Below, one piece after another: positions 39,940 through 53,652 of a stretch of DNA of 64,000 nucleotides. Below the pieces are notes generated by a model. It saw only the letters and a program-made list of their open reading frames with translations. It made no database searches and was not told the origin of the DNA. The stretch comes from Clitopilus passeckerianus (Eukaryota > Basidiomycota > Agaricomycetes > Agaricales > Entolomataceae): assembly GCA_944990035.1 (NCBI GenBank), contig CALYLX010000112.1, positions 1,798,001 through 1,862,000 of the forward strand. Reading direction: 5' to 3'. Within the stretch, counting starts at the first letter, position 1, and each line of letters opens with the position of its first letter. The translations under genes were made by a program, and so were the position numbers.

Positions 39940-42802
39940 TTAGGGGATGTACCCGCCGTTCCAGTTTCCTCCCCACCACCGCTTGATTCTTTCACCGCCG
40001 TACTCGTCATACTCTTGTCTAGTAATCCCGACCTTGGAGAATTCTGGGGTTTTGCTGAACGCTGCCATTCCCTTCCATGCATCAAAGGATGCATCTTGTG
40101 CTTGGACTATCCTGATCGGCATTTCTATTGGTAAGACAGGCCGTAAGCTTGCATGTAGTCGGGGTACGAGTCCATGTAATTGCGAAGGTCCTCCAGTGAG
40201 GAAAACGTTCTGATAACGGTAAGTTAGTGGGCCCGAAGAATTCGGGTTGAATATCCTTACATTGACGAGACGGCTCTTCTCTGCGTCAGGGAATCTTGTA
40301 AGTATGCTTTGGATTACTTCACCGATGCCAGCAGAGTCCACTCCCGCCATACCAGGAGAGAACCAGGCCTCGCATACTCTCCATCGTTCGAGATTAAGAT
40401 GAATCCTTGCATGTCCTGTGGCAAAGAAAATGAGTTGGAAATCCTACTTGGGTGGGGAGAGTATACCTTCGACATCGCCTTCTTCATAGATTGGTCGGAA
40501 GGCAGAAAGCAAGGCAGAGCGTTGAGTAGAAATCGCGGCATGTGTTTGCTGAATTGTAAAAGTCGGGTCATGCGCAAGCAGCTTCGATTCGACAGTTGCC
40601 AGCCGCTCGAGGTCGTCTTCCTCGTCGGAAGAAGCGGCTGCAGTGTTCTAAGCGTTTCGTTTAGTGTATGCCGGAGGAACAATATCGTTAGCTTACAATC
40701 TTGCGGTAGATTGCCCAATCGGCGTCATCAGCTCCGAACATGTCCTCTGCAGAGCGTTAGGTGGATGTATAGCATACATCAACATGTACTGACCTCCGCC
40801 CGCCTTTCTCTTCTTTTTGGGGACTCGGTCATCGTTGGCAAGGTTGGCGATGCTCTTCATGCGAGCTTGTGCAGCAGCGCTCTTCCTATCGCCAAGAGCG
40901 GCTTTCCTGCGAGCCCTATCCTTGATTTTGGTCATCAGGGCCTGCAAAGGTTCACTTCAGGAAAGGTGTACGGCGGGAATATGGTTTGATAAACCTCCTG
41001 TTCATCCCGAAGCTTTTTTGACCAGCCTCCAAGATCGGCCTCGCGTTCTTCTCTTTCATTCCTCTCCTCCTGCTCTTTCTCGGCTCTTTCGCGCTCCTTC
41101 TCTTGCCTGGTTCGGATTCGGGCTTCATACCCTGCCTTCATTAGCTTCTGCTTCTTCTTTTCCTTCAGTCCCTCCTCATCAAGCTGTGAATTATATGAGG
41201 CCTGGTCCAAAAAATAGCTTCCTTCTATACTCACATCTGCGTCTGGAACGTCGACAAGAGGGAAGGAAGGCTCTTCCTGTATATTCACGGTTTATTGCCA
41301 GGAGTGAGATAGGATGGGCCAAAGGCTTACTATAATCTCTTCGACATCCCCATCTTTCTTTCGGCCTCGTTTCACATCGCCGTCCAGTTTCTTGATCATT
41401 GCATCCAAGCTAGCGTCATCATCAAAACCTTCGGCCTGTAACTTAGCCTACGAGATACTCAGATGCACGTACGGGTGATCTGAGCTGCAATATACGTACG
41501 TCCCATTCACGCACAGGAATCGTTGCCCTATCCTCCTTCATATTGAGCAAGAACTGTAGGTCGGCTTCCTTCCTTGCAAGCTGCATACTCCGTGAGAACG
41601 CTACAGTGGGACCCGCAAGTTGCGCTCCTACCTTTTCTAGGCGAGTCTTGGCTGCCATCTCTTGCAATTTCTTGCCTTGTTCTTTCCTTCGTTCTGCTAT
41701 CCTGGCAAGCTCTTCCTCCGTCTTCTCAACTGTGCTGGGAAGGACAAATGGAAACTGGACGATGCGATCACATTCGCGAAGTTTTAGAGGATCTTTTAGG
41801 ATACGGAGCTGCCCTGTGTAGTCGAGGGAAAACTCGCAGAAATTCTGTAGCATCCACTGTATCTAGAGTCAGGATTTCGACCGTGTTGGAATAGCAGAAA
41901 ACACACGTTGGACTGCGAGGTGGTGACCCGAGTGGGAAAATTTGAGTATTTCAGCTGAATGAGCTTGAGGAGGTATTCGGACGCTTGCGACCCGCCCCAG
42001 GGTATTCTATATGCATATTTTTGAGACAAAGCACCAATACAGCACCTGTGGTATGGTTACCTTTTGGCATGGCTCATGAGACCTTTTCCATTCAGGACTG
42101 GAGTGACAGAGGTTGACGCCGTGTTGAAAGATACAACGATGCCATCGTTAGGGATGGAGGATGTTTGCGTATTATTATAGAAGGACATAAGCCCGTCAAC
42201 GCAGTATGCCAAGGAAGGCACCGAATATAATTCGAACATCAGCTCGGAGGTCACTGGCGACAGATATATATAAGTGATAGTTTAGAGACGGATGGAGGTA
42301 CTTACGAGTCCTCGAGTGCAGAGGTGTGCACAATCGTTCGGTCATTAATACTGGATGATCTATTGAAGGTGTGTCAATGCCCAAGTTCACGAAGGTATAG
42401 TCCAGTGCATTTTCCTATATCTCAAGAAAGAATCAGAAGGTGTCCTCAACTCCATTGATACATGATTCTACACACCAGTGCATCGAAATTGAGGAGCACA
42501 TCTCCCTCCCAAGGAGTCCTTGTTTGGCTCTTGGCCCCGCTCTCTGCTTCGATAGCATCTCCAAAGAGTACCAAAGGTCTGTTCGTTCTCCGCTCCTTAA
42601 ACTTGGCTATAGCATTTGTGCCGTACTGAGGAGCCGAGCTTGTAGCAAATCCCCATTTCAGAGAAGTTGTACCATTGTCGATTATAAGAGGAGTGTGGGC
42701 AGAACGGTGTTCATCGTAAATATCTGTGTTGGGTGGTATCGATGGTGGTGTTGGTGTAGGTACTCTAGTGATGTTTAGAGGCTCAGAGCTCGTTATTTCC
42801 AT
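39940..42802 (-). CDS. ARP5: Actin-related protein 5, INO80 complex subunit
   Basis: The minus-strand gene starts MEITSSEPLNITRVPTPTPP at 42802 and ends WWGGNWNGGYIP before the stop at 39940. The actin-fold N-terminal phosphate loop appears as IIDNGTTSLKWGFA. The middle carries Lys/Glu-rich insertions (for example KTEEELARIAERRKEQGK) that are typical of Arp5. The C-terminal actin half reads VFLTGGPSQLHGLVPRLHAS, DASFDAWKGMAAFS and EYDEYGGERIKRWWGG. Arp5 with Ies6 couples the INO80 ATPase to nucleosome sliding in the nucleus. Several introns split the gene; not all borders were fixed. It is convergent with the Rab gene and divergent from NUP93 by about 150 bases. Confidence 0.93.
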
Positions 42803-42951
42803 CTTTGCCTACCCAAGTGAGAAGGTGAGGCAGGAATACAATCATCTGAGCGGCGTGGACAGGCGATGAACATGTTCTTGATTTGGACGTGCCAAACAAC
42901 TCGTGTTCAAAAGCGCGTCTGCCACTGTCCTCGACGACCTCAACGGTTACA

Positions 42952-45900
42952 ATGGCTTCGGACTTGTCTGCTCTGCTGACCGCTACAAAGAACCTCACAT
43001 CTCACCTCTCAAAGCCTGACTTACCTTCAGTCAATCTTTCACTTGACGAAGTTGAAGCTCAATCCCGCCGACTACTCTCGCGTCAGGCGAACACTGCCAA
43101 TGACACCGATCGCGCGTATGTCTCCTCAGAGTCTTACTCTTGCTTGCCATTAATTTGATTTCAGAAAATACTTGCTTGCACAAGCACACGTCGATGCTTC
43201 TGCCTTGTCAAGCTCGATAGCCCATCTGAACCCATCGGCCACTTTCACTCCATTGCAACCTCTACAAGACACCGACGTTGCAGGGTACCTCCGGCATGCT
43301 CATGAGCAAAATCTTATTTCCACTATTGAGGAGGGGCGCAAGGAGACTCAGGAAGAGTTCTACCGGATGCTCGAAGAGCGAAGTCAGAGAGACTGGGAGG
43401 CCAAGAAGAAACGCGTGTTTGAGGAACTGGGTGGAAGAATTGGCGGAGAAAATCGAGCTCTCAGTGAAATGAAGAAAACTAGTTACGGAAAGAGCTCTCT
43501 TATGGTATATTCTCTGCGGTCTCCTGCCTGCCTGGAAGAAGCTAAAGACGTTCCAGGCCAGCACCGCACCAAGCCTGACCTTGCAAATGCAAAGCAAGAT
43601 GATGGTCTACGACCGCGTAATTGGCGAGCTGAACGCTGCCAGGCTACGTGGAATCTCGTATCCCATTATCCACTCACTCGGAAGAACTTCTCAAGAAATC
43701 AGCCAGGACGTAAGGCTTCCGTTATGTTCGAACGACGCGCTCAGCTGAACTTACTGTCGAATTTAGTCCAGGTCAATGCAGATGTCACATAACTTCCATA
43801 TACTTGCCAAAATAACGGCTGAACCCCCTGCGCTTCCACCCGTAGAGCACGCCGGTGCCCATATCTTGAATGCGCCTTTGTTCGAACGCAAATTCGCTCG
43901 TGCTTACCTCGGTGATCCTGAGTCCCGGGAAGCTGCCAAATTGAGGCGGCAGATAGCCAAAGGAGCACGTGAGGCGTTGGAAGAACAATATTGGGATGTT
44001 GTGGAACGCACTATCGCTGCTCGACCAACAGAGGCACGGCTTGGAGGAGATCCAAGTGTATCCAACAAAGTTCGAGCCTTCTTATTTGTACGATTCTATA
44101 GGAATGGCGAATGGGAGGATAGGATCGAGGTCAGTTGCCCAAAAATGATTTGTTGGCCACTATCCAAGCCACCATCTGACAAATTAACAGCTCGTTGCAG
44201 GACAGCCACTTTGGGCTCGGTTGTACTACCTCATTCGTACCGGTCATGCAACAGAAGCCTTGGAAGAGGCTTTGCAGTATCAGCAAGCAATCAGGCACCG
44301 CGAATCCAATTTCATTGACTACTTCAAGACATGGATTGAATCTCCCGAACGCAAGTGAGTATATTGTTCTTAATTAGAAGAAATAAGGCTCAGTTTCTTA
44401 TTCCACAGACTACCGAAGCCACACAGAGACCATTTGCAAACCGTCTACAACGCTCAAATGTTGCACTCCGCCACCGTGGATCCCTTCAAATTGGCTTTGT
44501 ACAAATTAATGGGTAAACTTGAGCCATCTCGAAGGAGTGTGGCACAGGTGACCACAACAACTGAAGACTGGCTTTGGTTCCAGTTGGCAATGGTGAATCT
44601 CACTCCTTCAAACTGGCTTCTGCGCAATTCTCAATATCATTGAATCCAGGTTGACGAGGACGAAGAGGGCGGGCTTCGTGCACTATCGGAGGTTCTGCTC
44701 GGGTACGGCGAGCGTCATTTCGAAGGCGCTCCTGGTCAGCAGGGAGCACGCAGAGGTGTCTGGGCAGGCGCCCTCCTTATATGTGGTCAATTCGAACGGG
44801 TAATTCATTTTTCTTTCGTTCGTGGCAAAATAGCATTGCCTGACCCCTCAACAGGCGGTTGCAGCACTTTGGGAGCATCAAGAAACGGAAGTGGAGGCTG
44901 TTCATCTTGCCATCGCACTTGCATACCATGGGCTCCTGCGAGTCCCTTCTCGAGCAGAAACGTCTGATATGACACCTCGTACGTCTCCCACTGTATCCTT
45001 CTGCTTCATGTACACTCATACACGCTTAGTCTCGTTGTCACCGGTCAACCCTCCGGGCCTCAGCCTGTCAACATTGATCTGGCGCTACGTTCGTCAATTC
45101 GTCAAGATGGATGCCAAAGAAGCCTTGCAGTACGTTTACTGCATCTGCCTCTCAAGCGACCAGAAAGACGTTGGCAAAGAGCAAATTGAGATTGCTTGGG
45201 ATCAAGCAAGGCGCATCATTGTCCTCAGCAATGGTGGACCCGCTTGGGAGGAGCTTGTTGGTGGCTACAGGCAAGATGGCTCCAAATTTGTGAGGATAGC
45301 TCCCTATTTCTGGCTTAACTATTCATTAACTATGGAACAGAGTGGTATTATTCAGCAAGGAGCACCACTGCTTAAATTACAAGACACCAAGCAATTCAAC
45401 GAACAAATTCTTACACGAGCTGCAAGGAATTCGGAAGAAAACGACCGCATTTCCGAAGCCATCAAGCTGTATAACCTTGCTGGGGAATACTCGACAGTCA
45501 CTGCATGCCTTGCTCAGGCTCTCAGCAACACAATTTCCAAGCCCAGCCCCGATGAGAAGGATCGCTCACTTGAGAAGACGGCCGCCGAAATTCTCAAGCA
45601 TTACGAAAGGACGAACAGGGCTGTCGGAAAGGACAGGGATGCAGTTGTTCAGCTCCTGCGCATTCGTGAAGCTCTCGAAGCTATTAATCAAGGAAGACCG
45701 GAGGTTGCAATTGATGTATGCGCTTTTCTTGCTTCTCTCTAGCGGCCTTCAGTAACATTGGGGCCCCTTTACAGATAATGGAATCGACGGATCTTATACC
45801 GCTCACTGGCGACGTTGCCAAGATCACCCGCCGCGCAGAAGAGTTCAAGGACTTGCACGAGGCCTTACAGAGGAACCTTCAAGTCTATCTGCCACTGACG

Positions 45901-46142
45901 ATGGAAGCTCTGTCTGGCGTGCACCAGAAGGCCAAGTCATCCGTCGTACCAGATGCTACTCGACAAATGGTGAGTCATTTCTTTCCACGTACGTGTCCTC
46001 GTATTTAACAGTTTTCAAGACTCTGGCTGCTGTGCGCCGAAAATCAAGGTCTCTAATGATCTTTGCAGGCATTCTCAAGTACAGGATGTCACCAGATGCT
46101 TATTCATACCTGGCTCGGTTGGATGTCGAGATCGCTCTGTAA
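42952..46142 (+). CDS. NIC96: Nucleoporin Nup93/Nic96, inner-ring scaffold
   Basis: The start is the ATG at 42952 (MASDLSALLTATKNL); the stop is at 46140-46142. Exon 1 ends at 43115 and exon 2 starts at 43165. The N-terminal coiled coil is followed by GYLRHAHEQNLISTIEEGRK, a signature of Nup93. The alpha-helical solenoid carries MVYDRVIGELNAARLRGIS, YPIIHSL, DPFKLALYKLMG and NEQILTRAARNSEE. The protein ends RMSPDAYSYLARLDVEIAL. Nup93/Nic96 is the core of the inner ring of the nuclear pore and binds the Nup62 and Nup188/192 complexes. Introns fall between well-conserved blocks; the whole family length appears present. Confidence 0.95.
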
Positions 46143-46405
46143 TACTTTTACGACTTTTCTTTGCTTTCCCTTGTTCTCGCATTTACTCCAAAACATGTAA
46201 TTGCATTAGTGCTTGCAAAAGGCCTCACTTACGAACACAGCCGTTTCGAATAATCATTTGTACTGGCAACCACTTACGTTTTGGAAACGAGCTCCACACT
46301 AGCTTTTTGGACGGAAGCGTGTCAGAGCAGAGGTCGTATGGTATTGGGCATTGAGAGGATACGTACAAGGCGAATGGAAATGCAAGACGTGGGGTGAGCA
46401 ATCTT

Positions 46406-47497
46406 TCATCGCTGGGTAGAAACAAACCCATCATCCTCTTCCTCCCCTTCTTCAAGTTCGTCCTCGCCTTCAATATACTCACCCTCATCGTTCGCCTGTT
46501 GATTGTTGAGTTTTGGATGCGAGGTTTGTCTTGTTTGGGACTGAGTACCCATGTAACGTTGGCACTGAACGGAAAAAGATGAGTACACAGTGTCCGGAGG
46601 AGCAAGGGAAATGACGGACATGATACATGGCAGTCCAATATCCGCCCCAGTACATTGCGCCAAGAGCCCTTGAGAAGGCCTCGTCTTGATTGACCATTGG
46701 ACTGCCTGATAAGAGTTCCTGAAGATGCCCTGCACCGGAAGGCATTGCGGAGGTGATGCCAGGTATGTTTGCAATATCGTACGCATTGGGTATTTGAGTA
46801 CTGTGCACGCAGGTGCCTTCACCAGCAGCTTGCAGAGATGGGTCGTGCGAGGGTACGAAGGTGTCAAAGTTGATAGGTTTGGAGTTTCCTTCTTCTTCAT
46901 CGCCTTCGGCACCTCCGTCCTCTGTACCCAGTTTGCGCTTTTTCTGAGGCGGAGGGTTAGAGAGCTTTTCTGGAGGAATGTTGTACCATCTATGAGCGCA
47001 TGTCAGAGCTTTTTTAGATTCTCGAATAATTTATGCACGTACAGTGGTGACTTGTGAACCGGTTCTGCCTTCCACCCCTGGTCTGGCCCATGGAACGCTT
47101 CGTATTCCTCCGACGCAGCATTCCAAGCATCGATCAGGGCAGAGTCGTCCCAAATCTCCTGATGCGTGAGTTCACGACTCTCTTCTTCATGGTACTCTTC
47201 TTCTTCCTCGTCGTACTCTTCATTGTAGCTGGGATCCCCGTTTGACTGGTAGGAGGTTTGAGTATGGTTGTTTCCCTGGTGGCTTGGTTTCTGTCGCTTA
47301 TTCTGCCGTTTCTTGGATTTGTTATTGGTTTTTCGCTTTTTGGAAGCAGCGCTATTGGCATTTGGAGGCGCCGTATCAGGCTCTACTGAAGAGTAAGGCA
47401 ATGTGATATCGTCGTAAGAGATAACAGGGCGAGAGCCATTCATGGCGGGTGTTTGTAGAGAAGCTGAATTGCCGACGAAACGACCAAATAAGGACAT
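46406..47497 (-). CDS. SMN1: Survival motor neuron (SMN) orthologue, Tudor-less
   Basis: The minus strand reads MSLFGRFVGNSASLQTP at 47497 and stops at 46406. Two SMN hallmarks are present. One is an N-terminal Gemin2-binding helix (HQEIWDDSALIDAWNAASEE). The other is a C-terminal YG box (ALGAMYWGGYWTAMYHCQ), joined across an intron that begins gtgtcc. Between them is a Lys/Arg-rich stretch and a WYNIPPEKLSNPPPQKKRKL motif; no Tudor domain is seen, as in fission yeast Smn1. The tail after the YG box is acidic. SMN oligomerises through the YG box and loads Sm rings on snRNAs. It is convergent with NUP93 (263 bases between the stops). Confidence 0.87.
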
Positions 47498-47639
47498 TGC
47501 ACATGCATGATCTAACCGCGCTAATTATTGGAACTCTAGGATTGTGTATAAATGATGAAATAACCAGGATAGCTATCAGGAGCCAATGTATGAATTGACT
47601 GTTTACAAGTCCGTTGTTAGGGTGTGATCATTCAAGTTG

Positions 47640-48506
47640 TCACCAATCCGAATTGCCTTCCCATCCACCCTTATCTCTGGTACCAGCTCCACCGAACTTG
47701 GTCTTTGACTTTGCCTTACGGCCTCCTAAATCCTTGTACATGCCTCTCATCTCGAGCTTGCCTGGCTTAGCAACTGCATCGTTCTCATGTTGCCACTGCT
47801 CCTCCTTCATCTCACGGGGAGTCTGAGTACCAGATTTTCGAGGGGATGCTACGCCTGATGGAGGTACGCTCGGAGGGTTATCTGACCGGTCGCTCACCGC
47901 TCGTAGGTGTGTAACGCGCTGGAAGTACGATGAATCAGCATGTCGGCAGTGCGGCAGAACACCTGAGCTTACCCAATCCTGTTTTGATTCCTTTCTAGTC
48001 CATTTTCCAGGTGGTAAGCTGTCGTCCTGGAAGTTATCCTTGCGATAGTGTTGGAACCAGACTGAATTGTCATGAGAATCGAAGCTTGATAGATAGCAGA
48101 GAGGTTTAATGCGTACCGTAGTTTATTGTCTGACTTCTGCGCCATTTTCGTGAGACGAGGGCACATTTTGAGAGATCTCGGACTGAGAGATAACCGAATA
48201 TCCTTTGCGAAATTTCAGTTGGGAATCTTTTGAGTAGATCTTTCTTGGGTTCAATGTATAATGGTCCTGGGGCACGGCGATTCGATGCCCCTCGAGGTGG
48301 AGAGGGTGGGCGACTCTGATCTGGGGTGCCAGGGAGAGAGACCTAGAGATGGGCGACAGATGTTAGCTCCTGTCGTCGAGACGACCGATAAAGATACTTA
48401 CAACGTTGACAAACTCGTTGTCGTCTTCGTCGTTAACGTCCATTGACTTTAGTTTTTTGTCAATGTCCGCCGTATTCGATCTGAGGACTCCTTGAAGCAA
48501 ACTCAT
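47640..48506 (-). CDS. F-box protein
   Basis: Four exons on the minus strand: 48506..48402, 48342..48117, 48061..47973, 47918..47640, giving 232 residues. The F-box lies at about residues 62-105: LLKRFPTEISQRIFGYLSVR, then CALVSRKWRR, then an aromatic stretch INYVWFQHYRKDNF. The start MSLLQGVLRSN is followed by an acidic patch and a Pro-rich linker. The C-terminus is basic (GGRKAKSKTKFGG) and ends GGWEGNSDW. F-box proteins link substrates to Skp1-Cul1 ubiquitin ligases. The basic C-terminus recalls small yeast F-box proteins of the Pof5 or YDR306C kind, but that is a guess. The reading depends on exon 2, whose frame differs from the ATG frame at 48166. Confidence 0.85.
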
Positions 48507-48554
48507 GCTGACAGTAGGAACGAAAGGGATGGCCAGATGACATCATCATGCGAT

Positions 48555-49679
<1,125 letters not shown>

Positions 49680-49847
49680 TCAAAGAGCGACGGATGCCAG
49701 CATGAATCTCAGGCGTTGTGGTTGCAGACGTGGTCGAGAGCGGATTGACGGATGGACTTAGCCGTGAGTTTGGTTGTGACGTGTAGTGATTGGCCGTCAC
49801 TTGATAACACAACATTGACCTCGACCAAGTTCTCATTGCCAAGGACC

Positions 49848-50159
49848 ATGTCTGAATCTCCTCCACGATCTGAAACTCTTATGAAGCCAACACCAGCTAT
49901 TGAGAGTCTGAGATCTCTTCTACGCCAGACTTTACGCGTCACAATATCCGATGGCCGTGTGTTTTTGGGTTCATTCGCAGGCACAGATCAACCTCTCAAT
50001 ATTTTGCTCGTCAACACGGAGGAGTATCGGCCTAAACGAGAGGAAACTACAGAAGGAAGATATGTTGGACAGGTGGTAATACCCTGGAGGCTTATCGTCA
50101 AGATAGAGGCAGACGCACCTCCGGAAACCAATGCTGGAAGCGGTCAGATCTATATCTGA
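49848..50159 (+). CDS. NAA38: Sm-like auxiliary subunit of NatC (LSMD1/NAA38)
   Basis: A single exon of 103 codons from the ATG at 49848. The Sm fold is clear: LRVTISDGRVFLGSFAGTD (Sm1), then NILLVNTEEYR, and a C-terminal GQVVIPWRLIVKIE (Sm2). The GSFAGTDQ turn and VIPW strand are typical of LSMD1/NAA38 rather than of spliceosomal Lsm proteins. NatC acetylates N-terminal Met followed by a hydrophobic residue, on the ribosome. Upstream in-frame codons reach 49752, but 49848 is the first ATG. It is divergent from DPM1 (168 bases apart). Confidence 0.85.
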   Translation: MSESPPRSETLMKPTPAIESLRSLLRQTLRVTISDGRVFLGSFAGTDQPLNILLVNTEEYRPKREETTEGRYVGQVVIPWRLIVKIEADAPPETNAGSGQIYI

Positions 50160-50713
50160 CGAGGGCTCGCAAGGACCTGAAGTCGGCTCTTGGTAAAAAG
50201 GTGTTGTTTCTCACTCTTTACCCTCATTCAACTGCAATCTGACGAAATATCCGCCTCAAATAGCCTCTTTCTTCTCGCGCTGTCTATGCGCCTGAGCGGA
50301 CTCATGAAAAAACCTCCTTGTAATTCATCTTCATCATATCGTCGCCGATCACGAGGCGATTCGCATCCAATAACTCTCTAATGCTTGTGCCTGTCTGCTC
50401 GTTTACTCGACGCTGGCGAAACCGCGGAAACTGGCGAGAGCGTAACAACACGCGGTACCGCGCGAACGAGTTGATACTAGGCCTTCCAAAGAAGCAAATT
50501 GCATCATCACGACACGCTCTATCACTCGCTTGCTCTTTTCCAGTTCCCAGAACAACATAACTCCCCAGATTCCCCTTCCCGTGGATTAACCGCGCCCGTA
50601 TATGCCCTACCGACGATTTCCCGTCGTCACTCTATGCAGCCGTTTGCGAGAAATTTAAAGATACGATGCAAGGGCCTGGTTAGGTGTCTTGGTTCACCCA
50701 TTGCTCGCCAAAC
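50160..50713. other. Intergenic region with GH44 promoter
   Basis: 554 bases between NAA38 and the GH44 gene. A 12-base palindrome CGCGGTACCGCG (50451..50462) holds an inverted CGG/CCG pair of the kind bound by fungal zinc-cluster regulators. CCCCAG near 50563 fits the reverse form of a CreA/Mig1 site. Both are pattern matches only. Confidence 0.4.
50451..50462. promoter_or_regulatory. CGG-N2-CCG palindrome before the GH44 gene
   Basis: CGCGGTACCGCG is a perfect 12-base palindrome about 250 bases before the GH44 start. Zn2Cys6 regulators of fungal polysaccharide genes bind inverted CGG triplets, so it may be an operator. There is no direct proof. Confidence 0.35.
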
Positions 50714-53652
50714 ATGTTTCTTCGCCGCTTCAAGGCAGCAGTCGTCCTTGCTATCGCTCTCGCTCACTCTGCAGCGGTTGCTGCTCTCGACGATCTCCCC
50801 ATTTATACTGATGGCGCTCTCGCCTCGGGATGGGAGAATTGGAGTTGGAGCAGCACCATTGATTTTGCCGCCACTGATCTGTTTGAGGGAACCAGCAGTC
50901 TTTCGGTCACGAGCGATGCTTGGGCCGCAGTCTCCCTCAAGTTAGAGGGTACTTTCCCTTCTTATGCTGGTCTTCGATTTGATATTGCGGTATGTCATTC
51001 TTTTCGCTTAGCTTAGCCACGTTTCTCATTTTTACTTCCGACAGGGCGCAAATCCAGGCGTTCAGATTTACTTCGAGTCTACTGTTGATGGTGTTTCGTC
51101 CCCAACCATCCCTCTCTCTGCATTCGGTCAGACCGTCACTGCGACTAAATTCACGTCACTTCTTGTCGACTTCAAGACTCTTCCTGGACTCGGTGTCCCC
51201 TTGGTGAGTTCTTGCAATCTTATATTTTGAAAATTGCTCATCATATGCGTTTTAGGGAACTGGGAATTGGGATAGGATTAACTTCCAGGCCACTGGCGAT
51301 GGCGCGACTGTGAGTTCATTCACTAAAGTCATTCAGAACCAGGAATTAACAGATGACCCTTCAGTATCATCTTGATAATGTCGTGCTCGTTAGCGTAAGT
51401 GATGAATATCTATGTCGATGGCTGATATCTGACGTGACTGTAGGCCATCTTCGTCGCGCCTACGTTCTTGGGCGCAGAGCCTCTCGGAAACAACGTTGTC
51501 GCAGTGACGACAACTGGTGCCCCTGATTTCTCAACAGTTAACATTACTCTCAACAACAAGGTCCGTCTACCCCAACATACCAAGAAACCTTTACCTCATA
51601 TGTGTTTTCTAGGCGGTCAAAGTCACTGGCAAGACGGTATACTCCCCCGTTGATACTCCAAACAAAGTCATCACCTATCTGTCCCTTGGCTCAAACTTCG
51701 CTGCTGGATCTCTCAGCGTTGCCACGCCCAACGGAACATTTGCATACACCCTTCCGAAGGTTTCCTATGGCAGGTTCGCATCCTTTCCTGGCTGATTGTG
51801 TGATGTTTTTAACGTCCGGCATGTATGACAGTATCGTCCAATCGGTCAACTACCCCATTAACCCCTACATCTACGGTGTCAACTGGCCCACCAGCGCCGA
51901 CTATATTAAGCACCTCGGTGTGACCTTATCTCGCTGGGGTGGCAACGCTGTTACACCATACAATCCTTTCGGCGACTTCACCAACGCTGGGAATGACTGG
52001 TACTTCGAGAACAGAGCAAGCGAAAATGGAAAGGCCGATGACTGGCTCGGGTGGGTCAAGGGTGCCGGCTCAGATACCATGCTCACCATTCCTGCGTAAG
52101 TCTACTTCTGGGGCATCTCGGCCAATCGCTAAAGACCCCTTAGACTCGACTGGGTTGCAAAGGATACTACTTCATACTCCTACCCAAAGAGCGTCTATCC
52201 CAGTCAGTGATGATTAAATGTTCCAACTTTACCAAACTGATCTCGCCTTTCAGGTCAAGGAAAGTTCGATCCTTACAATGCCGACGCCGGTAATGGTTTG
52301 TTCCCGAACGGTTCTTACATTACGCCTGTCCCGGACCCAACTAATGCCTACGTTCCCTGGAACACCACTGCTGCCAAGCAGTGGCTCGCTGGGCTCAAGA
52401 ACAAGCCAAAGATCGTGACCATAGACAACGAGATCGAAATCGCCTCTAATACCCATCAGGATATGCATCCTACGTATGTCCGTTTTATCTGAATCACCAG
52501 ATGTTGCCGACTCATTTGTATGGAAGGCCCATGGGCTATGACGAGGAGTTGAAGCGTGTTATTGACTTTGCTACTATTGCAAAGGCCGCTCTCCCAGATG
52601 TCTTAGTTGCTGCCCCTTCTACCTGCTCGTGGTGGTACTGTAAGCATTTCGTTCTTATTCCTTTACTTTCATCAGACCATCTCACACATACACCCCAGAC
52701 TGGACTAGCCAGATCGGCTACACCGATAACACGGCTCATTATAACATCGATTTCTTGCCCTGGTTCCTCGCTCAAATGAAGGACCACGATACCAAAGCCG
52801 GCAAACGCTACTTGGATTACCTCGATATTCATTACTACTTCCAAGCCGACACGAGCTCCAACAATGCAACTGCCAAAGCTCTTCGACTCAGACAGACGCG
52901 TAGTCTCTGGGTTTGTATTCTTCAATGTCCATACGAAAGCTTGTTGACACTGTATTAGGATCCTTCCTATGTCGACGAATCTTGGGTAGGCTCAGACCCG
53001 CAAAATCATCAATGGAACCCCACTGCCGTCGACCTGATCCCTCGTTTCCGCACTCTGATCGACATTAACTACCCAGGAACTAAGTTGTCCATTAGTGAAT
53101 GGAGTTCGACCAACGACAACGATCTCACTGGAGGGTTGCTGACTGCTGACGTCCTCGGCATATTCGGCCAGTACAAGGTTGATAGTGCCACATACTGGGC
53201 TACCCCCAATGAGCAGGGACCTGTGGGTTTGGCTTACTGGCTATACAGAGGGTAGGTGCAGTTTCTCTGAAATTTTTTTTGCTGCTGACAAAAGACCTTA
53301 GATACGGAACCTACTTCGGAAGTAACAGTGCTCAAGTCAACCTTGCCAACCCCACTCCAAATACCCTTGGCGTCTATGCCGGTACTGAAGGTGGCAAACT
53401 CACACTTGTAATTATCAACAAGGACCCGGCATCCCCTGTTGCCTTCGACCTTTCGAACGTCCCTACCGGTTCATACTTTGTGCGCCATTTCGGCGGTACA
53501 TCGGGGGCTGCAAAGTGGCAGGTAAGCATTCAGTTTCATCATTAACTTTTTTCGTTTGTTGATGACTTGGTTTCCAGACCACCCTTAATATTACAACAAG
53601 CCAATACATTGTCGTCCCTCCATACGTCGCTATCTTCCTTCAGCAAAAGTAG
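50714..53652 (+). CDS. Secreted glycoside hydrolase family 44 endoglucanase
   Basis: The ATG at 50714 starts a clear signal peptide (MFLRRFKAAVVLAIALAHSA, cut near AVAALDD). An N-terminal beta-rich domain follows, then the (beta/alpha)8 catalytic domain with NPYIYGVNWPTSADYIKHLG and LSRWGGNAVTPYNP. The likely acid/base Glu lies in IVTIDNEIEIASNTHQDMHP and the nucleophile Glu in LSISEWSST. A C-terminal beta domain (LTLVIINKDPASPVAFDLSN) ends VPPYVAIFLQQK at 53652. Many short introns split the gene; the first exon ends at 50989. GH44 enzymes cut beta-1,4-glucans such as xyloglucan and carboxymethylcellulose. Wood- and litter-decay fungi carry one or two copies. The substrate of this one is inferred from the family. 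Confidence 0.9.

Noticed and set aside
40309..40989. 226-codon plus-strand frame
   Set aside because: It runs antisense through ARP5 exons and introns and has no domain.
48117..48166. ATG at 48166 as start of a small minus-strand protein (MCPRLTKMAQKSDNK)
   Set aside because: Its frame hits stops after the next splice; the F-box reading frame through the same bases joins four exons and gives a clear domain.
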